Of a stretch of 36,164 nucleotides of DNA, positions 16,033-23,791 are shown piece after piece (the stretch's first letter is position 1; every line of letters starts with the position of its first letter). The stretch spans positions 1 through 36,164 of the forward strand of contig OMYD01000029.1 of NCBI GenBank assembly GCA_900315195.1, in the 5' to 3' direction. The translations under genes and the position numbers were made by a program. The stretch is from an uncultured Eubacteriales bacterium. Lineage in GTDB: Bacteria; Bacillota; Clostridia; Oscillospirales; Acutalibacteraceae. The notes below the pieces were generated by a model. The model saw only the letters and a list, made by a program, of their open reading frames with translations, did no database searches and was not told the origin of the DNA.

Positions 16033-17370
16033 TTATCCCAGTCTTGCCTCAAGAGCCGCCTTCTGGCTTTCGTAACCGGGCTTGCCGAGCAGAGCGAACA
16101 TATTCTTCTTGTAGCTTTCTACGCCGGGCTGGTTGAAGGGATTAACACCCAGCATGTAGCCTGAAATAGCGCAAGCCTTCTCGAAGAAGTAAATAAGATA
16201 TCCGAGCTCTTTTTCGTTCATCTCGGGAACGTTGATAACAACGTTGGGAACGCCGCCGTCGTTGTGCGCCAGAACCGTGCCCTCAAACGCCTTCTGATTG
16301 ACAAAGCCCATGGTCTTGCCCGCAAGGAAGTTCAGGCCGTCAACATTGGTCGGATCGGTGCCAAGGGTAACCTCTTTTTTACATTTATCAAAGAGGACAA
16401 CAGTTTCAAACATCGTGCGTCTGCCGTCCTGAATATACTGTCCGAGAGAGTGCAGGTCGGTTGAGAAGATAACGCTCGCGGGGAAAATGCCCTTGTTATC
16501 TTTGCCCTCGCTCTCGCCGTAAAGCTGCTTGAACCATTCAGCCATCATGGTGTAGGCGGGCTCGTAGGAAACCATGATCTCCATGGTCTTGCCCTTGCGG
16601 TAGAGAATATTGCGGATAGCTGCGTACTTGTAGCAGTCGTTTGTCATAAGGTCGTCGTTGTCGAAGTCCTTCTGAGCAGCCTGAGCGCCCTGCATAAGAG
16701 CGTCGATGTCAGCGCCGGAAACGGCGATGGGAAGCAGACCTACCGCTGTAAGCACGGAGAAACGTCCGCCGACGTCATCGGGTACTACGAATGTCTCGTA
16801 GCCCTCTTTGTCCGCAAGCTCCTTCAGTGTGCCGCGCGCCTTGTCGGTGGTGCAGTAAATTCTTTCCTTAGCGCCCTCCTTGCCGTACTTGTTCTCAAGC
16901 ATTTCACGGAATACGCGGAAAGCGATAGCGGGCTCGGTGGTGGTGCCCGACTTTGAAATCATATTAACGGAAACGTCCTTGCCCTCGCAAAGCTCCATGA
17001 TCTCGGCAAGAGCCGATGAACTGATTGAGTTGCCGGTGAAGAAAATCTGAGGAGTGTCCTTGCAGGTAAGGTTGTAGTTCTGAGAAGTCAGAAACTCGAT
17101 CGCCGCGCGGGCGCCCAGATATGAGCCGCCGATACCGATAACAACGAACACGTCGGTGTCCTTTTTGATTTTCTCGGCAGCCGCCTTGATGCGCGCGAAT
17201 TCCTCTTTATCATAGTTGGTGGGTAAATCAAGCCAGCCGATGAAGTCGTTGCCCAGACCTGTGCCGCTGTGAAGCGCCTTGTGAGCCGCCTTTACCTCCT
17301 CGGCAACGCCGGAAAATTCATGCTCGGCAACAAAGCCCTGTAAATACTTGTCGTTTAATTTTGTAGCCAT
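16033..17370 (-). CDS. pgi: Glucose-6-phosphate isomerase
   Basis: Interconverts glucose-6-phosphate and fructose-6-phosphate, 445 residues, the compact Firmicutes form. Visible signatures are [19 protein letters not shown] (sugar-phosphate site), [14 protein letters not shown] with the catalytic-region Glu, and the C-terminal [17 protein letters not shown], which holds the conserved Lys. The ATG at 17370 was chosen because GGAGG lies 8 nt upstream; an ATG 15 nt earlier overlaps that site. The promoter is at 17403-17431. The small P-loop gene shares the transcript. Confidence 0.97.
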   Translation of the reverse strand: MATKLNDKYLQGFVAEHEFSGVAEEVKAAHKALHSGTGLGNDFIGWLDLPTNYDKEEFARIKAAAEKIKKDTDVFVVIGIGGSYLGARAAIEFLTSQNYNLTCKDTPQIFFTGNSISSSALAEIMELCEGKDVSVNMISKSGTTTEPAIAFRVFREMLENKYGKEGAKERIYCTTDKARGTLKELADKEGYETFVVPDDVGGRFSVLTAVGLLPIAVSGADIDALMQGAQAAQKDFDNDDLMTNDCYKYAAIRNILYRKGKTMEIMVSYEPAYTMMAEWFKQLYGESEGKDNKGIFPASVIFSTDLHSLGQYIQDGRRTMFETVVLFDKCKKEVTLGTDPTNVDGLNFLAGKTMGFVNQKAFEGTVLAHNDGGVPNVVINVPEMNEKELGYLIYFFEKACAISGYMLGVNPFNQPGVESYKKNMFALLGKPGYESQKAALEARLG

Positions 17371-17402
17371 ATAGTAATCCTCCATAAAATACTATTTGTT
17401 TT

Positions 17403-17431
17403 ATTATACAATAAGACAAGCTTTTTTGCAA
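17403..17431 (-). promoter_or_regulatory. Sigma-A promoter of pgi
   Basis: Minus strand TTGCAA (17426-17431), 17-bp spacer, TATAAT (17403-17408). It begins only 18 bp after the end of the carboxypeptidase gene, which has no clear terminator. Confidence 0.8.
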
Positions 17432-17448
17432 GGCATTCCCCAATTTTT

Positions 17449-18585
17449 TTATAATGCTAATAAAGAATGAAACAGTCTGCCGAATACCAAGCCGAAAGAG
17501 GTCTTTTCAACCTCCTCGGTCGACACCACGTCAAAGCTCTTTGTATCGCCGCCTATTTTATATATTACGCTGCCCGCCTTTTCGCCCTCAAGCACGGGAG
17601 CCTCAAGCGAATCGGGCAAGGCTATATCGTACTGTACCTCGTCGGCGCTCGCCCTGTTTACAACCACTCCGCCGTTTATTTCGCAGTTAAGCTTCGCGGT
17701 TTTTTTCATGCCGCCCTCAACCGCTATTTCGTCAGGCAAATCCTCGGGAAGTTTTAATTCTTTTAAAGCATAATTAGCGAATCCGTAGTTTAAAAGCGCC
17801 GCGGCGTCGGCAAACCGCTGTTTTCCCGTGTCCGCCCCCAAAACAACGCCGATAAGTGACATTCCGTCGCGCTCAGCCGTAGCCGAAATGCAGCAGCCTG
17901 CGTCGTCGGTAGTGCCTGTTTTAAGGCCTGTTATGCCCTTGTAAGTTTTCAGCAGCTTGTTGGTGTTTACAATCTGGGTCTCGCCGCCGCGAAGAGTGTC
18001 AAGCCAGATTGAAGTGTAGTCGAAGATTTTCTTGTGCTTCATAAGCTCGCGCGACATAACCGCGACGTCGTAAGCCGAGGTCACATGACCGTCCTCGTCA
18101 AGCCCGTTGCAGTTTTTAAATACGGTTTCCTTCATCCCCAGCTGAGAAGCGCGCTCGTTCATCTGAGCAACAAAGGCGTCCTCGCTGCCGCTGATATGCT
18201 CGGCAAGGGCGACCGCCGCGTCGTTCGCGCTGGCCACTACCGTCGCCTTTATCATGTCGTCGGCGCTCATCTTCTCCCCTGTTTCAAGCCAGATGTCGCT
18301 GCCGCCCATCGACGAGGCGTGCTCCGAGGCTGTAATGGTATCGCCAAGCTTCAGCTTGCCGCTGTCCATAGCCTCAAAAACCAGAAGCAGAGTCATAACC
18401 TTTGTGATTGACGCACACGGCCGCTGTTCATGCGAATTTTTCTCATAAAGAATTTTACCCGTAGACGCTTCCATCAAAACACCCGACGGGGCGGAGATAA
18501 GCTCCTTTTCCCCGGCGGCGGCAGCCACCACCGAGCATGAGAGCAGCGTAAGCGCCAACACAATTGAAATTAATTTTCGTAACAT
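17449..18585 (-). CDS. D-alanyl-D-alanine carboxypeptidase (DacF/DacB-like, PBP5 family)
   Basis: Penicillin-binding protein of 378 residues that trims the terminal D-Ala of peptidoglycan stem peptides. A signal peptide (residues 1-24) is followed by the S11 peptidase domain with SITK (Ser59, Lys62), SAN (119-121) and KTG (222-224), all three catalytic motifs. A beta-rich C-terminal domain and an amphipathic end helix probably anchor it on the outer face of the membrane. I placed the start at 18585, so that the signal peptide begins at once. Its ribosome site GAGGTG lies in the 3' arm of a terminator hairpin. A sigma-E-like -10 (CATACATT) lies in the loop, which points to use in sporulation (cortex or germ-cell wall), as with Bacillus dacB or dacF. 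Confidence 0.92.
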   Translation of the reverse strand: MLRKLISIVLALTLLSCSVVAAAAGEKELISAPSGVLMEASTGKILYEKNSHEQRPCASITKVMTLLLVFEAMDSGKLKLGDTITASEHASSMGGSDIWLETGEKMSADDMIKATVVASANDAAVALAEHISGSEDAFVAQMNERASQLGMKETVFKNCNGLDEDGHVTSAYDVAVMSRELMKHKKIFDYTSIWLDTLRGGETQIVNTNKLLKTYKGITGLKTGTTDDAGCCISATAERDGMSLIGVVLGADTGKQRFADAAALLNYGFANYALKELKLPEDLPDEIAVEGGMKKTAKLNCEINGGVVVNRASADEVQYDIALPDSLEAPVLEGEKAGSVIYKIGGDTKSFDVVSTEEVEKTSFGLVFGRLFHSLLAL

Positions 18586-18620
18586 AAAAAAACACCTCGC
18601 CCAAATGTATGAGCGAGGTA
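18586..18620 (-). terminator. Terminator of metY-ispD-ispF, ending at the carboxypeptidase start codon
   Basis: On the minus strand ACCTCGCTC pairs with GGGCGAGGT (9 bp, one T.G) around ATACATTT. It is followed by G and seven T, then directly the ATG at 18585. The 3' arm contains the only possible Shine-Dalgarno of that gene. Confidence 0.8.
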
Positions 18621-18632
18621 TATAACATATGT
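18604..18632 (-). promoter_or_regulatory. Candidate sigma-E promoter of the carboxypeptidase gene
   Basis: Minus strand ACATATG (18626-18632), 14-bp spacer, CATACATT (18604-18611). The -10 matches the Bacillus sigma-E consensus CATACAHT exactly, and the -35 keeps the ATAT core. The predicted start point lies at about 18597, at or inside the hairpin's 3' arm. Confidence 0.5.
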
Positions 18633-18650
18633 ATATGGATTTCCCGAAAA

Positions 18651-19124
18651 TCAGGAGTTTATGACACAAACCGCGTGGGCGGAAATGCCCTCAAGCCTGC
18701 CCGTAAAGCCGAGCTTTTCCTCGGTGGTCGCCTTTACGCTGACCTGAGAAATGTCGATTCCGCAGCTTTCGGCAATAGTTTGCCGCATGTTGACTATATA
18801 ATCCTTGAGCTTGGGCTTCTGCGCGATAACGGTTGAGTCGATGTTGCCGATTGAATATCCGTTTTCCGAGAGGATTCCGCAAACCTCCCTTAGCAGGAGC
18901 ATGCTGTCGGCGCCGCTGTACATCTCGTCGGTGTCGGGAAAATGCTGCCCGATGTCGCCCAAAGCGGCGGCACCGAGGAGCGCGTCCATTATGGCGTGAG
19001 CCAGCACGTCGGCGTCAGAGTGACCTAAAAGCCCGTACTCGTACGGAATCTCAACTCCGCCGAGAATCAGCTTTCTGTTTTCGGCAAAGCGGTGCACATC
19101 GTAGCCGTGCCCTATTCTGATCAT
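18651..19124 (-). CDS. ispF: 2-C-methyl-D-erythritol 2,4-cyclodiphosphate synthase
   Basis: Step five of the MEP isoprenoid pathway, releasing CMP and forming the cyclic diphosphate. It has 157 residues, the normal length. Zinc ligands are Asp9 and His11 (GYDVHRF) and the His of [23 protein letters not shown] contributes the CDP-binding Thr and the trimer core. It overlaps ispD by 4 nt (ATGA), so the two consecutive MEP genes are coupled, as in many Firmicutes. Confidence 0.97.
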   Translation of the reverse strand: MIRIGHGYDVHRFAENRKLILGGVEIPYEYGLLGHSDADVLAHAIMDALLGAAALGDIGQHFPDTDEMYSGADSMLLLREVCGILSENGYSIGNIDSTVIAQKPKLKDYIVNMRQTIAESCGIDISQVSVKATTEEKLGFTGRLEGISAHAVCVINS

Positions 19125-19816
19125 GACTGTAACCTCTTGCTTAAAATGCTCTCGGCGATAAGCACGTCGATCGGCGTGGTGAGCTTGATGTTCTCACGAC
19201 TGCCTTCAACGATAAGAACCTCGCCGCCCATCTTCTCAATAAGCGAGCAGTCGTCGGTAACGCTGTCGAGGCTTTCGGCGTCGTTAATGGCAAAGGTGTA
19301 CAGCTCCTTTTCAAACACCTGAGGAGTCTGCACAGCCCTGAGAGACGCGCGGTCGGGTGTGTTGACGATATAGCTGTTCTCGTCGGCGATTTTGATCGTA
19401 TCGGTAACGGCGGTGCCTACTGTAGCGGCTCCCGTCTCAAACGCCGCCTCAACAACCGCGGTTATTTCATCGGTGGTAATAAGCGGACGCGCGCCGTCGT
19501 GAATCGCGAAATACTCAGCCTGAGCGTCAGCGGCGAGAATGCCGTTCTTTACGCTTTCGGCGCGGCACGAGCCGCCCTCAACAACAGCGCTTACCTTGTC
19601 AAAGCCCTCTGACTGAGCCAGCTCGAAGATGCGGTTGATGTCCCGGGCGCGGCTTACAACAACAATTTCGCTGATAAGAGCGCACTTTTGAAAGGCGCTG
19701 AGCGTGTATGAAATGGCGGGCTTTCCAAGAAGCGGAATAAACTGCTTGCTGTCGGATATGCCCATGCGGGTTGAGCCTCCCGCGGCTACAATAATAGCTG
19801 AAACAAAAGCGGACAT
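19121..19816 (-). CDS. ispD: 2-C-methyl-D-erythritol 4-phosphate cytidylyltransferase
   Basis: Transfers CMP from CTP to MEP in isoprenoid synthesis, 231 residues. The nucleotidyltransferase loop is [16 protein letters not shown] near the N-terminus, followed by the substrate motifs HDGARPLI and TPQVF, and DDCSLIE late in the protein. GGAGG lies 7 nt upstream of the ATG. The start codon lies 31 nt inside the end of metY. The DACF-side partner ispF follows with a 4-nt overlap. Confidence 0.97.
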   Translation of the reverse strand: MSAFVSAIIVAAGGSTRMGISDSKQFIPLLGKPAISYTLSAFQKCALISEIVVVSRARDINRIFELAQSEGFDKVSAVVEGGSCRAESVKNGILAADAQAEYFAIHDGARPLITTDEITAVVEAAFETGAATVGTAVTDTIKIADENSYIVNTPDRASLRAVQTPQVFEKELYTFAINDAESLDSVTDDCSLIEKMGGEVLIVEGSRENIKLTTPIDVLIAESILSKRLQS

Positions 19817-21057
19817 CGCGCACCTCCGTATATTATTACAAGACCTACCGAAAGGCGGATAAGGTCGGGAGCTATGCCTGCCTCACGGAGCTGTTCGTCG
19901 CTGAGCTGACGGTGAGTGTGGCTCGCGGGATGAAGCAGACAGGTTCTCGCGTCGGCAACATGGGTGGCGATAATCATCAGCTTGAGGCTGTCCATAAAGG
20001 CGATCGCCTTATCTCTGCCGCCCTTGACCGCGAACGCCATTACGCCGCAGGAGCCGTTGGGAAGGTACTTCTGAGCAAGCTCGTAGTTTTCGTCGCCCTC
20101 AAGGCTCGGATAATGGATCCACGCGACCTTGTCCTGAGATTTGAGGAACTGAGCGATTTTAAGCGCGTTTTCGCAGTGGCGGTTCATTCTTACATGCAGG
20201 CTTTCAAGGCCGTTGTTGAGATAGAACGCGTTCATCGGCGACTGAATTGAGCCGAGGTCGCGCATGAGCTGAGATGTGGCCTTGGTGATGTAGCCGAGCT
20301 TGCCGAACTTTTCGGCGTAAACAAGTCCGTGATAGCTTTCGTCTGGAGTAGTAAGCCCGGGGAACTTGTCGGCATGAGCCATCCAGTCAAAGTTGCCGCT
20401 GTCGACAATAACGCCGCCTACGCTAATAGCGTGGCCGTCCATGTACTTTGTGGTGGAGTGGGTAACGATGTCCGCGCCGAACTCGATCGGGCGGCAGTTA
20501 ACGGGAGTGGCAAAGGTGTTGTCAACAATGAGCGGCACGCCGTGAGAGTGAGCAAGGCGAGCGAATTTTTCGATATCAAGCACCGAAACGGTGGGGTTAG
20601 TAATAGTCTCGCCGAATACCGCGCGGGTGTTGGGGCGGAACTCCTTGGCAAGCTCCTCCTCGGAGAGCGTCTGGTCAACAAAGGTGACGTCGATGCCCAT
20701 CTTCTTCATTGTTACGCCGAGCAGGTTATATGTACCGCCGTAAATCGCTGACGAAGCTATGATATGGCTTCCTGTTTCACAGATATTGAACAGCGCGAAG
20801 AAGTTGGCGGCCTGTCCGCTCGATGTAAGCATTCCGGCTACGCCGCCCTCGAGAGCCGCGATTTTTGCCGCGACCGCGTCATTTGTGGGGTTCTGCAGAC
20901 GGGTGTAAAAATATCCGCTGGCTTCCAAATCAAACAGCTTGCCCATATCGTCGGATGAAGCGTACTTCCAAGTGGTGCTCTGGTAAATGGGGAGCTGTCT
21001 GGGCTCGCCGTTCTGAGGCTCATAGCCCGCGTGCAGGCATTTTGTTTCAACGTTCAT
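19786..21057 (-). CDS. metY: O-acetylhomoserine sulfhydrylase with altered C-terminus
   Basis: PLP enzyme of the Cys/Met metabolism family, making homocysteine from O-acetylhomoserine and sulfide, 423 residues. SGQAA (80-84), VDNTFATP (178-185), the PLP lysine 204 in HSTTKYMDGH, and HPASHTHRQLS near the end are all present. The expected end, RLSVGIE followed by about 15 residues (EDIIADIEAAL-like), is replaced after SVG (residue 405) by [18 protein letters not shown], which is just read-through into the ispD ribosome site and first codons. The last helix therefore appears lost. The start at 21057 was chosen because GGAG lies 10 nt upstream. It follows the DUF2007-like gene by 44 bp. Confidence 0.9.
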   Translation of the reverse strand: MNVETKCLHAGYEPQNGEPRQLPIYQSTTWKYASSDDMGKLFDLEASGYFYTRLQNPTNDAVAAKIAALEGGVAGMLTSSGQAANFFALFNICETGSHIIASSAIYGGTYNLLGVTMKKMGIDVTFVDQTLSEEELAKEFRPNTRAVFGETITNPTVSVLDIEKFARLAHSHGVPLIVDNTFATPVNCRPIEFGADIVTHSTTKYMDGHAISVGGVIVDSGNFDWMAHADKFPGLTTPDESYHGLVYAEKFGKLGYITKATSQLMRDLGSIQSPMNAFYLNNGLESLHVRMNRHCENALKIAQFLKSQDKVAWIHYPSLEGDENYELAQKYLPNGSCGVMAFAVKGGRDKAIAFMDSLKLMIIATHVADARTCLLHPASHTHRQLSDEQLREAGIAPDLIRLSVGLVIIYGGARCPLLFQLLL

Positions 21058-21101
21058 AAATATCAATCTCCTTTAAGGTTTTTTACTTTGCAAATAATTT
21101 A

Positions 21102-21494
21102 CTAGTCGGTGCCGAAAATAACCGCCGCAACGATTAGAATAAAAAGTATAACCGAAATAATGCGCACGGCCTTGCGCTTGCCGTCGGGCATTTCCTCGTA
21201 TTCATCATCGGCAAAAGCCTCTGCCCCGTCGGCGCCGTCGCTTATAATCTCCTCCTCGCCCTCAAGCTTTATCGCGCCGATTCCGACGCAGAGGTCATAA
21301 GCCTTGTCATAATCATCGGCGGCAACATAAATGTCCTGAACCGAGTTATCAACGCCCGTTACCGCCTTGGCGGAAAAATTGCGCTTCTGCGGCCTGCTGT
21401 CGTTAGGGATTCCGTTATCCGTCAGCGCTGTGCGGATCCGCTCAAGCTCAAAGCCCGACGCGGTTATCAAAAATTTTAAAGTTTTTTCTTCCAT
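21102..21494 (-). CDS. Small DUF2007-like protein with C-terminal membrane anchor
   Basis: Protein of 130 residues. The N-terminal 75 residues resemble DUF2007 (putative signal-transducing, ferredoxin-like fold), with LITASGFELERIRTALTDNGIP and DIYVAADDYDKAYDLCVG. An acidic linker (about 78-103) is followed by a basic patch and one membrane segment (IISVILFILIVAAVIFG). GGAG lies 6 nt before the chosen ATG; the longer open frame upstream has no ribosome site. It is first in the transcript leading to metY and has its own promoter. The function is unknown. Confidence 0.75.
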   Translation of the reverse strand: MEEKTLKFLITASGFELERIRTALTDNGIPNDSRPQKRNFSAKAVTGVDNSVQDIYVAADDYDKAYDLCVGIGAIKLEGEEEIISDGADGAEAFADDEYEEMPDGKRKAVRIISVILFILIVAAVIFGTD

Positions 21495-21525
21495 AGTTTT
21501 CTCCTGTTTCCAATAATACATCATC

Positions 21526-21554
21526 ATTCTAGCACAAAAAGCGCCAAGGGGCAA
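21526..21554 (-). promoter_or_regulatory. Sigma-A promoter of the DUF2007-metY-ispDF operon
   Basis: Minus strand TTGCCC (21549-21554), 17-bp spacer, TAGAAT (21526-21531), about 25 nt before the ribosome site. Confidence 0.6.
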
Positions 21555-21574
21555 TAGCTTATTGCAATTTTATA

Positions 21575-21602
21575 GCCGGACAAACAACTCAGTCTGTCCG
21601 GC
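21575..21602 (-). terminator. Stem-loop downstream of spoVFB, probable terminator
   Basis: GCCGGACAGAC pairs with GTTTGTCCGGC (11 bp, one G.T) around a 6-nt loop, 37 bp after the spoVFB stop codon. The minus strand has no T-run after it. On the plus strand ATACCTTTTTG follows. Confidence 0.5.
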
Positions 21603-21639
21603 ATACCTTTTTGCTATGCATAAAGCGGCTTTGTGATTT

Positions 21640-22212
21640 TCAGAATAAAACGGGCTGAACCTGCCGCCCCTCTAAAGCCGCAGCGGCGCACTCGGGTATT
21701 CGGTTGAAATCCGCCACAAGCGAATTCGGTTTTTTAACAGGATCGTCCTGACGCAGCGGAACAAAGTAGATGTTTTTGGTGTTCATTAATCTGCCGATGT
21801 TCTGCGCGGACGCGCCCAGAGCGTCGTTTGTAGCGGCGCAAATCAGCACAGGCCTTAATACGCGCAGGTGAGATTTTGCCGCCATTGTGACAGAGGTGTC
21901 CGTTATGCCGAGCGAGAGCTTGGCAAGCGTATTGCCCGTGCACGGCGCGATAATCAGCAGGTCGCACATCTGCTTGGGGCCGATAGGCTCGGTTTCTACC
22001 GACGTACTCAGCACCCTGTTCCCCGTTATCAGCTCGGCTCGTTTTACCATGTCCTCAGCAGCGCCGAAGCGTGTGTCGGTGGTAAAGGCGTTCTGCGACA
22101 TTATCGGAATAACCTCGTAACCCTCGCGCACCAGCGCGCTCATCTGTTCAAATGCCTTTGAAAAGGTGCAAAAGGAACCGCACATGGCAAATCCTATGGT
22201 TGCTTTTGTCAC
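21640..22212 (-). CDS. spoVFB: Dipicolinate synthase subunit B
   Basis: Flavoprotein-type subunit of the enzyme that makes dipicolinic acid, the Ca2+ chelator of the spore core. It acts in the mother cell and has 190 residues. TKATIGFAMCGSFCTFSKA is the typical start, followed by IPIMSQNA, IGPKQMCDLLIIAPCTGNTLAKL and TDTSVTMAAKSHLR, which match the phosphopantothenoylcysteine-decarboxylase-like fold. The GTG start is set by AGGAGG 7 nt upstream and overlaps the spoVFA stop codon by 4 nt (GTGA). It is translated with spoVFA. Confidence 0.95.
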   Translation of the reverse strand: MTKATIGFAMCGSFCTFSKAFEQMSALVREGYEVIPIMSQNAFTTDTRFGAAEDMVKRAELITGNRVLSTSVETEPIGPKQMCDLLIIAPCTGNTLAKLSLGITDTSVTMAAKSHLRVLRPVLICAATNDALGASAQNIGRLMNTKNIYFVPLRQDDPVKKPNSLVADFNRIPECAAAALEGRQVQPVLF

Positions 22213-23078
22213 CGATTTACCTCCTCGATAATTGAAAAAACTGTTTTTTTGATTATTTCTCCCGCGGATTTCGGAGAGCATTTTCCCGGAAGTCCCGGAG
22301 CGCTGTGAGCGTCTATACCCAGCCTGCGCGCGCTCTCAAAATCCACTCCCCCGGGAAGGGAGGCAAGGTCTATCAAAAGCGCGGTTCTGTCGGTGTTTTC
22401 AAGCAGATTTTCGTCAAATATCATCGACGGCACGGTGTTGAAAATAAGCTCGTATCCCTTTGCCGACTTCATACTTTCGGTATTTACGGCGCGGTAGCCA
22501 AGCGCCTGAATATAAGCCAGGTCCGACAGTTTGCGCGCGCTTACGGTAACGTCGCTTCCAAGCGACCTGAGCATCCGCGCAAGCAGCTTTCCTATTCTGC
22601 CGAAGCCCGTTACAAGCGAGCGGCTGCCGAAAATTGTGCCCTCGTACTCGCGCATGGCTATTTCAATAGCTCCCTCAGCGGTAGGAACCGCGTTAAGGAT
22701 CGCAAAATCATCGCGCTCGGCATAATCGTACACTAAGGCATTGGCAAGCTTTGGATATACGCGCAGCAGCCGCCCGCGCATACCCGTAAATACGGGCTTT
22801 TGGCTAAGCGCCTCAAGCTCGTCGTCCGAAAAGTAAATATTTTGTAAGGCAAAGGGCGCGTTTATGCTTTTGTCGGTGCGTACGCATGGAAGCGGCAAAA
22901 TGACCGCATCGCTGAAAAGCGCCGCAGCCCTTACGTCGGATAAATTGTTAAAGCCCTGACCCTTTAGCTTGTCAAAGCCCGCAAGGATAACTCCGTAACC
23001 GTCCCTTAAAAGCGACTCGGCAAGAAAAAGCTGCCGTTTGTCGCCGCCGATTATACCAAAGATTTTAATGCTGTTCAT
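22209..23078 (-). CDS. spoVFA: Dipicolinate synthase subunit A
   Basis: NAD(P)-dependent subunit of dipicolinate synthase, 289 residues. The N-terminal IIGGDKRQ and AGFDKL, the Rossmann loop GFGRIG (158-163), INTVPSMIF-like and ASLPGGVDFE, and APGLPGKCSPKSAG are all family marks. Translation begins directly after a run of seven T. The only Shine-Dalgarno is GGGTG, in the 3' arm of a terminator-type hairpin. A sigma-K-like promoter lies in the 5' arm (23113-23139), fitting mother-cell expression as in Bacillus. The usual lysine-pathway neighbours (asd, dapA) are not present here. Confidence 0.95.
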   Translation of the reverse strand: MNSIKIFGIIGGDKRQLFLAESLLRDGYGVILAGFDKLKGQGFNNLSDVRAAALFSDAVILPLPCVRTDKSINAPFALQNIYFSDDELEALSQKPVFTGMRGRLLRVYPKLANALVYDYAERDDFAILNAVPTAEGAIEIAMREYEGTIFGSRSLVTGFGRIGKLLARMLRSLGSDVTVSARKLSDLAYIQALGYRAVNTESMKSAKGYELIFNTVPSMIFDENLLENTDRTALLIDLASLPGGVDFESARRLGIDAHSAPGLPGKCSPKSAGEIIKKTVFSIIEEVNR

Positions 23079-23125
23079 AAAAAAACACCCGCACTTGATA
23101 GTCTTGATACTCTATCCTATGCGGG
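23079..23125 (-). terminator. Terminator hairpin abutting the spoVFA start codon
   Basis: On the minus strand CCCGCA (23120-23125) pairs with TGCGGG (23088-23093). Inside it GATAG pairs with CTATC. TG and seven T follow, then the ATG at once. The 3' arm includes the gene's only Shine-Dalgarno-like bases. Confidence 0.75.
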
Positions 23126-23139
23126 ACTGAATTATTTGT
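23113..23139 (-). promoter_or_regulatory. Candidate sigma-K promoter of spoVFAB
   Basis: The minus-strand -10 CATAGGATA (23113-23121) fits the Bacillus sigma-K consensus CATANNNTA. AC (23138-23139) lies 16 bp upstream as the minimal -35. In Bacillus the spoVF operon is read by sigma-K. The predicted start point at about 23106 leaves out the hairpin's 5' arm. Confidence 0.5.
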
Positions 23140-23296
23140 TAAACGCAGAACAGGCCGCCTGTAGGCAGCCTGTTCCACGATTGTGTGTTTTATGAAAATG
23201 AATGCTCCAGAACGCAATTCATTTTGCCTGATTAACAGGAAGAAGGCATAAAAGCGCCAATCACAACATGTTGTGATTATCCTTCCGTTTATGTAT

Positions 23297-23325
23297 ATTA
23301 TACTGTTTTTTAGCCTATTTTTCAA
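23297..23325 (-). promoter_or_regulatory. Sigma-A promoter of the candidate small RNA
   Basis: Minus strand TTGAAA (23320-23325), 17-bp spacer, TATAAT (23297-23302). It is a near-perfect vegetative promoter 220 bp before spoVFA. Confidence 0.8.
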
Positions 23326-23749
23326 GGGTTAAAAATTGAATTTGTCCTATCTCAACAGGCAAAATGACAATTTGCACAATAAACGCACATGAAGTTTGTG
23401 CACTATTTTTTGATATTCCGAGGAATTCAAATATTACGGTTTATTATTTTTTTATTAATCGGCAAAGTCTACAAAAATTTCATTCCTGTTTCGGCAAGAA
23501 TTATAATGATTATATATTGGCTGCTTGTGATTTTTTGTGGTAAGAATACCGATTTCGGCAGAAACAGTGAATTATCGGCAGATTTTGCTAAATGAGAGGC
23601 AGATATTTATTCTTTGCTGATTATTAACCTGTTTCCCAATTATTTCACCCGTTTTAGTTCTAAAAGAGAATAATAAACACCTTATTATCCAAGCAAAGTC
23701 CTGACAATGACACAGTAAGCACTAATTTATCATATTTTCGAACATCCGT
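23326..23749. other. AT-rich stretch without a recognisable gene
   Basis: No reading frame here has a ribosome site and a protein-like composition. A plus-strand hairpin, TGCACAA (23373-23379) with TTGTGCA (23396-23402), is followed by CTATTTTTTG and could be a terminator, but no gene precedes it. The rest shows nothing that I can name and may be decayed sequence. Confidence 0.5.
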
Positions 23750-23778
23750 TTGCACATCTCTTAAAAACGTGCTATAAT
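23750..23778 (+). promoter_or_regulatory. Sigma-A promoter of the small coiled protein/HTH pair
   Basis: TTGCAC (23750-23755), 17-bp spacer, TATAAT (23773-23778). It would give an unusually long leader of about 230 nt, containing the 160-bp structured element. Confidence 0.8.
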
Positions 23779-23791
23779 TAAATCAGGAAGT

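Larger units (their letters stand above)
23079..23290 (-). ncRNA. Candidate structured small RNA upstream of spoVFA
   Basis: A strong sigma-A promoter (23297-23325) would start a transcript at about 23290, and a terminator ends it at about 23079. The predicted RNA of about 210 nt holds a perfect 20-bp palindrome (23259-23278), a 9-bp hairpin (AAAATGAAT with ATTCATTTT, 23195-23225), a hairpin of about 12 bp (23148-23175, one T.G pair) and the terminator stem. No reading frame with a ribosome site is seen. It shows none of the marks I know for T-box, SAM, lysine, TPP, glycine, cobalamin or c-di-GMP leaders, and I do not recognise it as SRP RNA, tmRNA or RNase P. It may be an independent sRNA or a leader that attenuates spoVFA. 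Confidence 0.5.

Noticed and set aside
23389-23595. Open frame of 68 codons on plus, hydrophobic
   Set aside because: No ribosome site before its ATG, AT-rich low-complexity composition, and no recognisable fold; likely chance.
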